Made by a program: the position numbers and the translations under genes
Shown here: piece by piece, positions 12,449 to 25,700 of the stretch
Layout of the letters: each line of letters opens with the position of its first letter
Position numbering within the stretch: the first letter of the stretch is position 1
Notes under the pieces: generated by a model
What the model saw: the letters and a program-made list of their open reading frames with translations, nothing else
What the model was told of the DNA's origin: nothing
Databases searched by the model: none
NCBI RefSeq assembly: GCF_949987535.1
Contig: NC_080067.1
Coordinates: 51,210,910 to 51,274,909 of the forward strand
Reading direction: 5' to 3'
Length of the DNA: 64,000 nt
DNA from: Balaenoptera acutorostrata
Lineage: Eukaryota; Chordata; Mammalia; Artiodactyla; Balaenopteridae

Positions 12449-15091
12449 AAACTTCCTAGTTACATATTGGATTATTTTAACTATTCTTTCCATTAAAAAA
12501 TACCAAACTATTAAAATGTCAGACATCTCTATTTATCCCAATTTTAATAAAGATATACTAACGTTATGGTTTCAGAGTTATATATTTGCTTTACCTCTTT
12601 CACTAGACCAAAAAGCAATGTCCTCTTGATTTATTACAATAATTAGTGACTTCATAAAAGAGCATGCTGTAAATTCTTAAGCATTTGGATACCATTTTGA
12701 CTTTACATTTCTCAATACAGACCCATAATTGTGTGCAATATTTTTACATAATTTTATTAGAGCATAACACCTAAAGTAAATACATGCATTTACATGTCTC
12801 CATAAAAGTTAAAGCTGAGGCAAAATTAATGTATTGACATGAAACAAGGAGAGTAGTCAGAGCTTAGATTTTACTCTATCTTGTTCCAATTACGTTTAAT
12901 ATTAATGTTATAAATAGATAGTAAACATTTAAAAAATTATATTCATCTCATTTTCTTTGCCTTCCTAATGTGTCTTGCTAAGTATTAATTTAGAAAATAA
13001 TTATAGTTCTTTATAATACATTATTTTCTTTATTAAATTCATATGGTAAATTTAACAATCTTGTCATTATGAAACACTGCAGCATGCTGTTCAGTTTTAC
13101 CAAGCATTTTTAAAAATTTTAGCCATACATTAAACAATTTACCTACTCAATATAATTAGGCTGATATAGGAAGGAAGTCAGGCTACTTATAAGATTTCTC
13201 TTATAGCAAATCTTGAATTATTTGTTCCTTGCTAATGGTGAATCTCTCAAATAATTTTTTTCACCTATCATACAAATGGCATTTATAAAAATACTAAGGT
13301 ATCTTTCTCTGGTATATACTATTTGTTCACAATTTGGACAAGAACTTTAAATTATCCCTGGAATTCAAATATGAGACTGTATGATGCTGGACTTATACTT
13401 TAAGACCATGGCTGGTGTTTTTAAGCTGTCTGCTTAGTGGAAACGCTCATGCTTTTCACTGGTTGTTCTTGGCTCCTCCCTTATTCAACTTCCTTCTTCA
13501 TTATAATGTTTGCTTTCTGCTTCTGCACCAGAAGAGACATCTCCATTGGTCATTTGGTTAAATTCCAATTCTGAAACTTCATGTTGATAACATCAATTTC
13601 AAGTTCAGTTAGCAGATTTCCTTTTGCAATAGTCAACTCCAATCTGTGACATGTTGTTTATTTAATCTACCTGTCAATGTAGAATGCTCAGTGATAAATC
13701 ACTGGTCCATTTCTAGTCTATATACTGTGATATCATATTGTGATTGGTTGGCTTCAGAATGGCGGCATATTGTGTTCTTCTTCATTTCTTGGGTGTATAT
13801 TATAAACTTTCTGGACAATTCTGCCCTGGTCATTCACTAGCTGGTGTCCACTAAAACAGTTTGAATTGCTACATTTTGATAGTCTGACTGTCACATTACT
13901 TTGGGTGGTTTATAACAATTGGATCCTGGTGCTCATTCCATTCTCTAAGCATGGGTTTGATCTTTGTTGAAAGCATTGTTGTCTCTTTTTGCTTCTTGGT
14001 TGTGGCAATAAATAGCTTCAGAACAAGCTAGCAATGAATTCAGTGGGGGCCAGAATCAATCAGTCCTAGTTACCAGCTCTGTTGGAGGATGTGTGCATTT
14101 ACACAGAGGTGAATTAAAGTGTTACTTTAGAGTTCTACTTTTCAGTGTCTCATTATTATGTAATCAACATCTCTGTAGCTTATAACTAACAGGGTTTACT
14201 TGACATATAAGTCATATAAAATATGCCACATTTCACCTTTAGATAGCCTACACTAGTTCCTAATGGCATCAAAATGTCTTCAAAAACTTCTAGTACCTAT
14301 CATGTTGAATTACTCTTAGAGATGAGTTAATTACTTAAAAATTTTTTAAAGACTATCAAATGAGTTATAATTTACAACAAATTAAACCATGTAGATGCAT
14401 GAGATAGTGTAAAAAGAGCTGTTCTATTTCAAAGGACCTTATTTATTGTCTTTCAAAGTACATACTGATGCTCTGCATCACTTAGGTATTTATTATCATA
14501 CATAACAATAATATTTTAATTTTAGTCATACTAGTTTATAACAAAATAAATTTATGAAAGTTAGTCTTTTTCTTGGCATAGAATCCTACTTAATCTTCTT
14601 TGCCATCAATGCTTTTAATTTATTGAAATAATACCTGGAGTTGTATCTAGACTTCTAGTTTAAAAAAATGTCTTTGTACAACTCATGTATTGTTTTTCCT
14701 AAAAAAGACTCAAGTAAATGACTTATCACTCAATTTCTAAAAGTTTGGCATTTCCCCATATCTTTTGAGCTGGTCAATGGTCTTCTTTAATTGGTGACAG
14801 GGTGCATTGTTGCAATGAAACTGAGGTTAATCGGTTTCTATTTCTAGTAGCAATATCTAATTGTTCTTTATATGTGACTAAAAAGTTTGCTTTGATCCCA
14901 TTCAATTATTTCTCTCTAATAAATATTTTTTAAAAGAACAGAAACAAATTCCTTTTTTGCTATATTTTTTCAATTCATAAGGTAAGTCTGTAACTAGAAA
15001 ATAAATAAATAGTAGGTCTTTCAGTCTCTTCAAAATTACAAAAAATGATATTGGATATTTTCACAAACATTTCATTTAAGTCATAAATAAT
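12449..15091. other. AT-rich DNA, possible decayed coding relic on minus strand
   Basis: No intact gene. Minus-strand frames at about 13,440-13,640 and 14,777-14,905 give hydrophilic Lys/Glu/Gln-rich peptides interrupted by stops. Such runs can also arise by chance in AT-rich DNA. Confidence 0.4.
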
Positions 15092-15251
15092 AATCAAGAA
15101 ATTCTTTTCATTTAAAAGATAACCATAAGTATAAATGAACATGTGTATATCCACAAAACCTACCCATAGGTAGATATAAGTTTTATGGATATGTGTATAT
15201 ATATTAATTTATATTTATGGTTATCTTTTAAATGAAAAGAATTTCTTGATT
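15092..15251. repeat. Long inverted repeat (hairpin)
   Basis: The 36 bases at 15092-15127 are the exact reverse complement of 15216-15251. The inner part (15128-15215) continues to pair imperfectly around a short loop near 15165-15175. In total about 75 bp per arm can fold. It resembles no transposon that I know, and no terminal TA or other duplication is obvious. Confidence 0.9.
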
Positions 15252-15254
15252 GTA

Positions 15255-15290
15255 ATATGTATGTATATATATACATACATATATGTAATT
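15255..15290. repeat. AT-rich palindromic microsatellite
   Basis: 'atgtatgtatatatatacat' type text directly beside the hairpin, itself self-complementary. Confidence 0.8.
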
Positions 15291-15294
15291 TTCA

Positions 15295-16351
15295 AAAAAT
15301 GGGAATATTATTATAATATATTTTATTATATTATATTTTTCATTTTTCATTTAACATGAAATATCACATTAAGTCTAATAAGTTCAGAATTTTTTTTTAC
15401 ATTTTATTACTCTACTTGTCTGATGTGAAAAATTACTTTGATCATTATATTCGTGATATTTTGTTAATTTAACCTATCTTTTTTATGGTGTATAAATGTG
15501 TGTAAAACTGGGATAAAATGAACAACTTTAATGATCCTTTTGTATTTGGTTAAATTAGTTCTTTTACGATTTGAAACACCTTATTAATATAGCAATGTTT
15601 CCCAGGATAGTTCAAATCTAAGTGTTTACCTATCAGAATGTTTACAAGAATCAAAATTTAATTGCACAGATTACTCAAAACAAACATTTCAAATTATGCT
15701 CACCTTATAAAGGCAAAAGCCAAAGGTTCAAGTGTAATCAAGTGATTATTAAACAATTTGTTTCTCAAATACCATAACTACTGTAACATTCATGTCATTC
15801 CATTATATGTTACTCTACTAAATACTGTTAGCCTTCACACAGTTTTAAATGAGTGTCTTATTTTTCTGCTTATCCTGAAAATACTCTTTGAAAGGATATG
15901 TTAGATACTATATATATTACTGAAAACTATATTTTATGGCTACTTGCAAATAGGCTTGCAGATAAATAATTAAAAGTTTTGATAACTGTTTTGAAGGGAA
16001 AGACCACGATGCCATAACAAACAAAGGTACTTACATAAAGATTAAATCCAATGGTATATATTAAGACAGAACCTCTAAAATATCTCAAGACCTATTTGTA
16101 GCTGATCTCTTTCAGTGAAAGCCTGGGTGAATTTCAGACTTAATACTCATCTCTGGCTGTCAGGTCTTAAACAATACAGATTACTGGGCCCTATTCCCAT
16201 AGTCCTGATGGAAGTGATGATTGGAGTGATGATGTTGAGAGGAATAAAAAGCAATTCAAAGACCCATACAATGTCAGAGCCAGAAGAAAACTAGTGTTTG
16301 ATGTTTAAGTCAGGAGAGCAGAATTAAGGATCTGGATGTCACCAACAGGTT
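15295..16351. other. AT-rich DNA, no gene recognised
   Basis: No coding frame above 60 codons and no family recognised. Confidence 0.5.
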
Positions 16352-16740
16352 AGTATATCACTCGCTGAGGCTGCTGCCATAATAAGATACCACAGCCTGG
16401 GTGGCTAAAACAATATTTTTTTTTTCTACAGTTCTGGAAGCTGGAAGTCTAAGATCAAGGTGTTGACAGGTTTAATTTCTCCTGAGGCATCTCTCCTTTG
16501 CTTGCAGATGGTCACTTCTCAAGTATCCTCCCATAGCCTTGTTTCCATACACACACATCCCTGGTCTCTCTTCCTCTTCTAATAAGGACACCAGTCATAT
16601 TGGATAGTAGTGCTCCACCCCTATGACCTCATTTAACCTAATTTTATCCTTCAAGGCTCTCTTTCTAAATGCAGTCACATTGGGGGTTAGGGCTTGAACA
16701 TATGAATTTTGAATGGACACAGTTCAATTTATAGTAGTTA
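16352..16740 (-). mobile_element. MLT1 LTR (ERVL-MaLR), solo
   Basis: The plus strand shows the reverse complement of the MLT1 3' part: 'ctgctgccataataag', 'taccacagcctgggtggct', 'acagttctggaagctgg', then 'aaggacaccagtcatattgg' and the opposite LTR end near 16740. No internal retroviral sequence is attached. It is an old, placental-wide LTR family. Confidence 0.8.
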
Positions 16741-16974
16741 GTAATGTAAGAATAAGTACAAAACAATGCCAGAAGGGGACACACTCTTAACCCTCATTCA
16801 CCAGTTATATTCTCAGTAGACTCCTGACAGTCTGAAACTAAGATGCACATTAGCTATAAACAGCAATGACAGGAGGCAAAGGAAATTATGTGGCCAGTGA
16901 AAAGCCATGAAGTGAGAATGGGCTAGAACTCATAACTTCTAATAGATTTTCAGTCTTAAAATCTCTGCATTAAT

Positions 16975-19436
16975 ACTAAAACTAAACAAGTAGAATTTGA
17001 AATTAAAAATATAATACCATTTACATTACTACCCACCCAAAATGAAATACTTAGGTATAAACCTAACAAAATGTGTACAAGATCTATAGAAGGAAAACTA
17101 CAAAACTCTGATAAATGATATCAAGGAAGAACTAAATAAAGGGAGAGATAGTCCAAGTTCATGGATAAGAAGACTCAATACAGGCATACCTTGGAAATAT
17201 TGTGGGTTCAGTTCTAGACCACTCAATAAAGTAAATATCACAATAAAGCAAGTCACACAAATTATTTGGTCTCCCAGTGCATATAAAAGTTATGTTTATA
17301 TAATACTGTAGTCTATTAAGTGTATAATAGCATTATGCCTTAAAACCATGTACATACCTTAATTAAAATAAGCTTTACTGCTAAAAAATGTTAACCATCA
17401 TCTGAGCCTTTAGTGAGTCATAGTAGTAACATCAAAGATCACTGATCACTGGTAACTATAACAAATATATTAATAATAAAAATACTTTGAAATATTGTGA
17501 GAATTACCAAAATGTGACACAGAGACAAAAAGTGAGCAAGTGCTGTTAGAAAAATGGTGCTGACAGACTTGCTCAATGCAGGGTTACCATAAACTTTTAA
17601 TTGTAAAAAAAACAGTATCTGCAAAAAGCAAAGTGCAATAAAATGAGGTATGCCTGTATTGTCTAGATGTCAGTTCTTCCCAGCTTGATCTATAGATCAC
17701 AATGCAGTCCCAATCAAAATCCCAGAATATTATTTTATGGATATCAACAAACTGATTTTAAAGTTTATATGGAGAGGCAAAAATCCTCAAATAGTCAACA
17801 CAATGTTGAAGGAGCAGAACAAAGTTGGAGGACTGACTTTTCTCAGCTTCAAGACTTACTATTAAGCTACAAAAATCAGGGCAGTGTGGTATTGGCAAAA
17901 TAATAAACAAATAGATAAATGGGACAGAATAAAGAGGCTAGAAATGGACTTGTATAAATATAGTCAACTGATCTTTGACAAAGGAGCAAAGGAATACAAA
18001 GGAGCCAAGGTAGTATCTTCAATAAATGGTGCTGGACATCCACATATAAAAAAAAATAAATTAAAAAAAAATGAATCTAGACAGAGAACTTACCCTCTTC
18101 ACAAAAATTAACTCAATATGTATCATGGACCTCAATGTAAAATTCAAAACTATAAATCTGCTAGAAGATAACATAAAAGAAAATCCAGATGACCTAGGGT
18201 ATGCCAATGCCTTTTTGATATAATACCAAAGGTACTATTGATGAAAAAAAATTGAAAAGCTTAAATTCAATAAAATTTTGCTCTGTGAAAGACAATGTCA
18301 AGAGAAGAAGAGCCACAGATTGGGAACATATATTTGCAAAAATTAAATTTGATAAAGGACTATTATCCAACATATACAAAAATATCTAAAACTTAACAAT
18401 AAGAAAACAATCCGACTAAGAAATGGGCCAAAGACCTTAATGGATACCTCACCAAAGAAGATATACATATGCCAAATAAAAGTGTAAAAAGATGCTCCAC
18501 TTTCTATTTCATCATGGGAATGTTAATTAAAACAAGATACCACTACACACCTATTGGAATAGCCAAAATCCAGAACACTGACAACACCAAATGCTGGATG
18601 AAACATGGACCAACATGAACTCTTATTCATTGCTGGAGGGAATGCAAAATGGTATGGCCACTTTGAAAGACAGTTTGGCAGTTTCTTACAAAACTAAACA
18701 TATTTTTTACCATGTGATCCAGGAATTGTGCTCCTTGGTATTTACCCAGAGGAGTTGAAAATTTAAGTCCCCACAAAATTCCGCGCACAGTTGTTCATAT
18801 AAGCTTTATTCATAATTGCCAAAACTTGGAAGGAACCAAGATGTCCTTTAGTAGGTGAGTAGATAAATCAACCGTGGTCCATCCACACAATGGAATATTA
18901 TTTGGCACTAAAAAGAAATGAGCTATCAAGCCATGAAAATACATGGAGGAAACTTAAATACATATTACTAAGTTAAAGAAGCCAATATGAAAATAATAGA
19001 TACTTTATAATTCAAACTATATGACATTCCAGAAAAGGTAAAACTATGAAGACTCAAAAAAAAAAAAAATCAGTAGTTGCCAGAGGTGAGGAAGGAAAAG
19101 GGGATTAATAGGCAGAGCACAGAAAATGTTTATTACAGTGAAACTACTTCATATGAAATTATAATGATGGTATATGTCATTATACATTTGAACAAACCCA
19201 CAGAATGTACAACAAGAGTTAGCCCTAAGGTAAATTCTGGGTTTGGGGTGATTACGATGTGTCAATGCAGGTTTACTCTTGGTAACAAATGTGACATTCT
19301 AGTGAGTAATGTTGAAAATTCAGGAGGCTATGCATGTGTGGGGCTAAGGAATATATGTGAATTCTCTGTACCTTCATCTCAATTTTGTTGTGAACCTAAA
19401 ACTGATCTAAAAAAAGTAATAAAAAAATCTCTGAAT
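16975..19436 (+). mobile_element. Old L1 (L1MA/L1MB type) 3' half
   Basis: Decayed ORF2 from the end of the reverse transcriptase domain ('KYLGINL'-type text near 17045) through the C-terminus ('WYWQNNKQIDKWDRI' at about 17885-17930). The typical older L1 3'UTR follows, ending in an A-rich tail at about 19410-19436. A Tigger1-derived element interrupts it at 17181-17656. Short open frames (17667-17903, 17884-18111, 19077-19439) are fragments of it. Confidence 0.85.
17181..17656. mobile_element. Tigger1-derived non-autonomous DNA transposon
   Basis: It starts 'caggcataccttggaaatat' and ends with the matching inverted terminus 'aatgaggtatgcctg'. Both ends are flanked by the TA duplication typical of Tc1/mariner elements (17179-17180 and 17657-17658). 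The interior keeps Tigger1 terminal sequences but lacks the transposase region, so it is an internal-deletion derivative. It sits inside the L1M, so it inserted later. Confidence 0.93.
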
Positions 19437-20917
19437 TAAAAGTGTCTCTGCTACTTTTCTCAACAGGCACTAATGATGAAAAGGTAGTTGTATATCCTCT
19501 TATCTTGGGTGCCTCCAGTAGTTCTTTTTAATGAACACATTGTCTCTATCAACATGGTAACCTAATTGAGACAACACTTCCAGCAACCTGACGAAAAGAG
19601 GGATGACCATATTTATGGAGAGTTAACCAAAAAAAGAAAAAAAAAGTTCTGAAATGTCTTTGCTTTTTGTTTGATGTATAAACTCAGTCTCAAGATGTCT
19701 TTTAAGTATTTCAAAATCAAATAGACAAACATAAGAACATACTTTTCAAAACTTGATTTTTTTGATTTGTAAGAATGCAGATCTCTTTTGCTTAACTTAA
19801 ATTCATTTATCAGATTATTTTAAAAGTCAAGAATTCAAATAAGGGTTTCCTAGAATGAAGCATCTGGATGGGAAAGAGTTTGTCTGTTTTCCTAAGATAT
19901 CCCAAACTCCCAGTTTAGCAGCAAACTAGGCATTTATAATTATAGTTAAATAAATGACTCAGGTTAAAACACATAGAAAATACTAAAAACATGATATTCA
20001 TATGATTTGTTCATTTATTCAGAACTATTTACCAAGCAATTTTGTAAGCAAATCAAGTAGGGGTGAGTGCAGAACTCCCAAAGCAGGGCTCCACACTGCG
20101 GAGGTCACTCATAAGGAAAACACCACCCTTTTGGAGTCACTGAGAGGCAGCAACGATTGCTGCAGAATTTCTATTCAACATGAGACAGAACTAGTTACCA
20201 CTTATCACATCTATCCATGCTAAAACCGAATATGACTAATGAGTGAAGAAGACCCCAGCATCTGAGTATGGGTGCTTTAGTATAAATGGCCCATATGTTG
20301 GCTAAGAACACACATGTGTTCAGGTTCAGCCCCATGATCCGAGGAGTCACCTTTAAACAAAACACTTTCAAGAACATTTTCTGTATTTCAAAACAGGATC
20401 TCACTTGTTTTTCTCACTTGTTTTTCTTGTGCGCAAATGTGTCTTTTGTACTGATGGTTGCTTATGAGAAGGAAGAAAAGGCATTTGTGAGGAAGTGGCC
20501 TAAAAAGAATACTGAATCATTATTTGTAGTTTCCAAAATATATATTATGAAAATGTACTTGAAAACACTGCTCCAGCTGGATCCTGAGATCTGCTGCTTA
20601 TATGAGGGCCTCCAATGAAGAAGAGGTGTGGTTCATAGGGCAACTGAGGCTGAGTAGCTCTCTCCTCATGAATTAAAGAAAAGAATAAGGCCATCAAAAC
20701 ATGAGGTACTGTGTTAAAAAACAGAAGAAAAAAAACAACAAAACAACTCCAGAGCTCTACAGCAACTGTATAAATGAGAATGCTATACAGCTCTAGAGGG
20801 GTGTCATTTTCCCACAATTCCTTGCCATTTACATTGACCCCTGTCTGCTCCCACAGCATGATTATAGGAAAAGCCTCTCTTCTGGGAGAGAGGAAATACA
20901 TGGTGTCTCAGGGCTCT
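19437..20917. other. Unique-looking DNA
   Basis: Several 60-120-codon frames on both strands overlap at 20,000-20,960. None shows a domain, a signal peptide or consistent coding composition. I treat them as chance frames. Confidence 0.45.
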
Positions 20918-20929
20918 AAAAGTCGGCCT

Positions 20930-21380
20930 CGAAGTCATGTCTTAAGATTTTTAAATGTTTAATTTCGTTTTTAAAAATATGCTATTTAGATGGGAGTTCC
21001 CTGGTGGTCTAGTGGTAGGATTCGGGCTTTTCCTGCCGTGGCCCGGGTTCAATCCCTGGTCAGGGAACTGAGATCCCACAAGCCCCACGGCACAGCCACC
21101 CCCCCACCCCCAGAAAAAAATCCTATTTAGAGACAGAAAGCAGAATGGTGGTTTCCAGGCATTGGGAGGAGGGGGGAATAGGGAGTAGTTGTTTAGTGGG
21201 TACAGAGTTTCAGTTTCACAAGATGAAGAGAGTGTTGGAGATGGATGACAGTAATGGTTGCACAATATTATGAATGTATTTAACACCACTGAACTATACA
21301 CTTAAAAATGGCTAAGATGGTAAATGTTATGTATATTTTACTACAATAAAAAAAATTAAATTCTGTCTACAATTAAAAAA
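20930..21380 (+). mobile_element. L1M 3'-end fragment with target-site duplication
   Basis: From 21131 the sequence is the classic old-L1 3'UTR: 'gacagaaagcagaatggtgg', 'gagatggatgacagtaatgg', 'aactatacacttaaaaatgg', then an A-rich tail. A 12-bp duplication 'aaaagtcggcct' at 20918-20929 and 21381-21392 brackets the insertion. A CHR-type short SINE splits it. Confidence 0.85.
20991..21122 (+). mobile_element. Short CHR-type tRNA-derived SINE (CHRS-like)
   Basis: 'gggagttccctggtggtcta' head and a tRNA-like B-box region 'gggttcaatccctggtcagg', then a short C/A-rich end. Flanked by a 9-bp duplication 'ctatttaga' (20982-20990 and 21123-21131). It inserted into the L1M 3' end. Confidence 0.88.
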
Positions 21381-21392
21381 AAAAGTCGGCCT

Positions 21393-22139
21393 TGTCCACT
21401 TGCATAATTTTAAATAACTGGTCACCTAAGGCAAACCATAGCTCTGCAGTATGTGTTTACAAACGTGTGTGGAATCACATCATAATAACAGGAGTGTTAA
21501 GTTGAAAACTTTCATACATTATCATACATACATTATCATCTAAATTGGGGAAATCAAGTATGGGAGCCTTGAAGCAAACAAAGTAATAATCATCTATACT
21601 GAATTTTAAAAATGTAATAATGCAAGCAAGCTGTTAATGGATTGGAAAGGCTATTCACAAGAATGATAATAATACCTTCACATTAGCATCAGCGATGTTT
21701 TTTGATGTTAGTTTATATGCTAGATATGAAAGTCCTAAGTACCATGGGGCTTACCAAGAATTTCAAAATAAAAGAGGAGAAACTAATAGAATGATTTAAA
21801 TGCTACACATAGAAATGATTTATGAACAATGTTATAAGAGGTTATTAAAATCACACAAAGTAATAATTACGCACATCCCCAAATTACTGTGATGAACTGA
21901 AGTATACCTGTTCTGTATTTTGAAAACTGAATGAACATTTATTTTTAAACTGAATTGACTTCTTCAGTTGTTCAAAATGGGAAGGCAATACAATGATAGA
22001 ATGAGCCACACTAATGAGTTCCTTCCAGGCAATGACTCCATCTTATTTGCCTTCATTTCTCTAGAACTGAAGGGTCGGTGGCTATGACATAAAAGATAAC
22101 AAGTAAATGTTTAAATAATGAAACTGAACCAAGTCCTAA
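21393..22139. other. Unique-looking DNA
   Basis: No gene or family recognised. Confidence 0.5.
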
Positions 22140-22385
22140 TGAACATAATCATGGGAGTTAGATGGTTTTAGTTCAATTCTTAGAGACATGATGTAAATGC
22201 AGAGTTGTCTTGGAGAAAAGTTATTTAATCTATCTGACTTATATTTTTTCTTTAAAATAAGAATAATTGTCCCCAATTTGTCAGGTCATTGTAAAGATTA
22301 AATGAGGTTATATAAATATTGAACAAACGTGGCACACGGGACATGTGGTCAGTTCTCAAATAATGACAGTTGTTGTTAGCAATCC
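22140..22385 (+). mobile_element. MIR SINE
   Basis: Decayed MIR: 'gttatttaatctatctgact', 'gtcaggtcattgtaaagatt', 'aaatgaggttatataaat', ending 'agttctcaaataatgacag'. This follows the order of the MIR core and its L2-like 3' end. Confidence 0.7.
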
Positions 22386-22399
22386 CCTCTGGTTTTTAG

Positions 22400-22720
22400 G
22401 ACATTCATATTTCCCAGGACTGTTCTCTAAGCTTCAGCAAAATGTCCACCTGCCCCAGGAAGCCTACCTTGCCTATCCCTAGCCTGGATCGCATCTCCTC
22501 TTCAGTTACATTCAGTGCATTCATTTTGCTTATGTTAATTCTTATCATTGCATAATCTGTGATATCTAAAAATGATCTGCTTTTTCATAAGTATATTCCA
22601 GTATGTAAGTGTCTTAGGAATAGAAAATATGTCCTATGTCTTCATATCTCCAGTGACTGATACAGTTCTATTAGATAGTAGGTACAACCATTTGATTAAT
22701 TTATTAAGACACAGGAAATA
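22400..22720 (+). mobile_element. L2 LINE 3' fragment
   Basis: Pyrimidine-rich L2 3' text ('ccaggaagcctaccttgcct') then 'tatgtcctatgtcttcatat' and 'attagatagtaggtacaacc' close to the family 3' end. Confidence 0.6.
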
Positions 22721-25700
22721 GTCTTCCCTTATATTTTTCCTTTAGTTTTTATGGATAAATCCTTGTTTGAGAGAAAAATTTGATTTTGTGTCATTGTGCT
22801 ATAACATTATTACAAGAAAATAAAATGTTATGATACAAAGTATTGTCGTCAATGCACTTTGAACATGGAGCCCTGGATATCTTCTTAGGAATTCGTAACA
22901 GAACGAGGAAAAACCCAGAGAAGCACTGCTAAAATAATAGTCTCAACATAGGAAGGCTTCTTTTGTTATCACTATACATGAAATTTTCACTGTGTTTACC
23001 TAGAGTTAGACTAATACACTGCCTATTAACCATGAGATCCAGGAAAAGGAAAGATTAACCTATGTCCTGACTGTGTGAGAGTTTAATCAGTGCGTCACAT
23101 GGGGTAAACACATGTTGGTGCATCTTTAGAGGTCAGTGAAAATAAATTTTAATTTACTCTGTGAATTATAAGCTTCAAAAGGTATATGAAGCTCCTTATA
23201 AAAATGAATTCAAGAAGGAATTGCAAAAGCCATAACAGATCCACAATAGAATATTACAAAATGTGTATATTCCTCATCTTTGGAAAATTTCACCTTGTAA
23301 GACTATTTCTATGCTGTTCTCTAAAAATGTTTAAGAGTTACTTTCAGAGAAGTTTAGATCAATTTTATACAATATGGTATTTCTTACATACTTACTATGA
23401 AGAAATTTGGAATGCTATTTACTCTGTTTTGGTATTTTAGAGGAAGGAAAATCACATGACTTAAGCCTCTGAAATACATGCAGTAGATTTTAGAAATTCT
23501 CATATGACCGAGGTCCCCCAAACACAGAACCTTAGGACAAAATAAAATAAAGGAAGGAAGGAAGGAGAATGAAGTGACTTGGAACATTGTTGTTAAGAAG
23601 TTTTTGTATAGATGAGCTGTGAAACTTGATATTACATCAGAACTGTAATTTCTAAGGCTGACATCAGGGCAATTTCAGGCCAGTTTGGTAGACAAATTTT
23701 GAAGGAATTATACTTCAAATTTGAGATGCAGACAGTGTGGTCATTGAAGGAACTATTCTAGCGGCATGAAGGACTTCGAATCTGTTTTTATCCTACTTAT
23801 AATCTCCTGTTATACACACTATATATTGCAAGAGCTTTGTAAAAGCACATTTCTCAAATTGTTACAACCTAATTCTCACACAAATAGATAGTGAGTACAT
23901 ATTGAAGATTCATTTAATTCATTAAGTGATGATCTCAGCAGAATGACATGAGATGTTCCAAAATTTTTTTGAAACACAGAGATGTACAGTTAACTAGGAA
24001 AAGTAACAAGATACAATTACTAAGTTGTGCACAAACTGGTTAATGGCCTGTAGGCTAACTGGACTGTTGACTTCATCTTCTCTACGGGAAAGAAAAAAAA
24101 AATCGCCCCTTACACTTTTCTGCAAAGTTAACCTATAACTATACAGGGTTGTGAAATAGCATAATCCCAATCAATTTTGAAGTTATTCCAACAAAGTTAA
24201 ATTCCATAAAAGAGACAGATGGCTGTGAGAGAGGCTTATTAGGATATGATCTAGCATGATATTAAAAAGTCTCACAATCATCATTTGTTTCATTTCCAAG
24301 TATTAGATAATTTTTTGTGTGTACATTGGCTAAAGGAGATGAAATAAGGCACAGTTCTAAATTATTAATTAAACTGAAGGATGAGGAAGAAAAATGCATG
24401 CATTGAAAAGAAGCTATTCCAAAGATTTGGAAGAAAGTAAAATCTCATATTGATGCTGGTGAGTGAAAATACAAAGATGGGCAGGAAAAAGTGACACACG
24501 CACAAAAATCACTCTTTACTTTGAGCTCTATGACAGCTATGAAGTCATTTCTAAACTTGGAGAATCTCTATTTTCAGGTAGCATGAACAAGGTAGCAGTT
24601 TCCACTTCCGATTGAAGAATCACAGGGATGCTCAGGTAATAGCAGCATAGTGTAAACATAAATTTTATATGCACTGGAAAGCCAAAAAAATTGTATGACT
24701 CACTTTATTACAGTGGTCTGAAACCAAACCTACAATATAGAACATATATGCTGGTATTGGGGAAATACGGCTATTCTTAAATTATTTTATCACATTTTAA
24801 AATGAGAAAGTTACTTAGTTTGCTCTTTGGTATTTGAACCTGGAGGTCACAGATTGTAAGTAAAAAACTATTCTTTTTAAAAAAAATACAATAAAAATAA
24901 AATAAAAACAACATATCTTACTGGAGGCCAAGATCCATTTTTGTGGTGGATACCATATTTTCATTTGACCTTGTCCTGAGCAAACAAAACATGCATTATT
25001 TGAAATTTCTCCTAGATAGTAGATACACATATTGTTGTAAAGCCATTGGAAAAAATACCAAGGACATTTTTTCTTCTTTTTAGTCACTTTGAAAGCTGAG
25101 TCATCAAAGCTATTACAAAAATTGAAGTTTCAGAAAACATGGAACCATCTGAAATGGATCCATTATTTTCTTATTTATATTAATGACTTTTTTAGGTCAT
25201 TAAATATTTCAGAGGAATTTAATATTTTTTATAATACTGGGCATATTTAAATTCTTATGATATAAAACTATTTAAATTAAATGACCATAATAGTTAATAA
25301 TATTAAATATGCATTATATAGGATATTATATTATAAAGTACCAGCATATTGGATTTATAATAACATAGATTACTTTGAGAAAACTTGAAAATTTCTACTG
25401 CATTATCAAATAAAAAATGCATGATTTCTGTAACTAAAATCAATTTACCATGCCTTTGCTTCATTAGTCTTATTCATTTTTTAGTAACATCAGATGAGGA
25501 ATTATATATTATGCTTTTACTATGAGTTCCTTTGAGAACTGAGAGTTTACAAGTTATCCACAATAGTGTCACAATGGTCTGTCATCCCAAGAAAAAGGTG
25601 TTTTATAAAAGTAAATTTTCTGTAAAATGGAATTTTAATAACTTTAACTCCTGAAGCCCAATATTATTATCAACTATTTTTATGAAAATATTTTTAAAAT

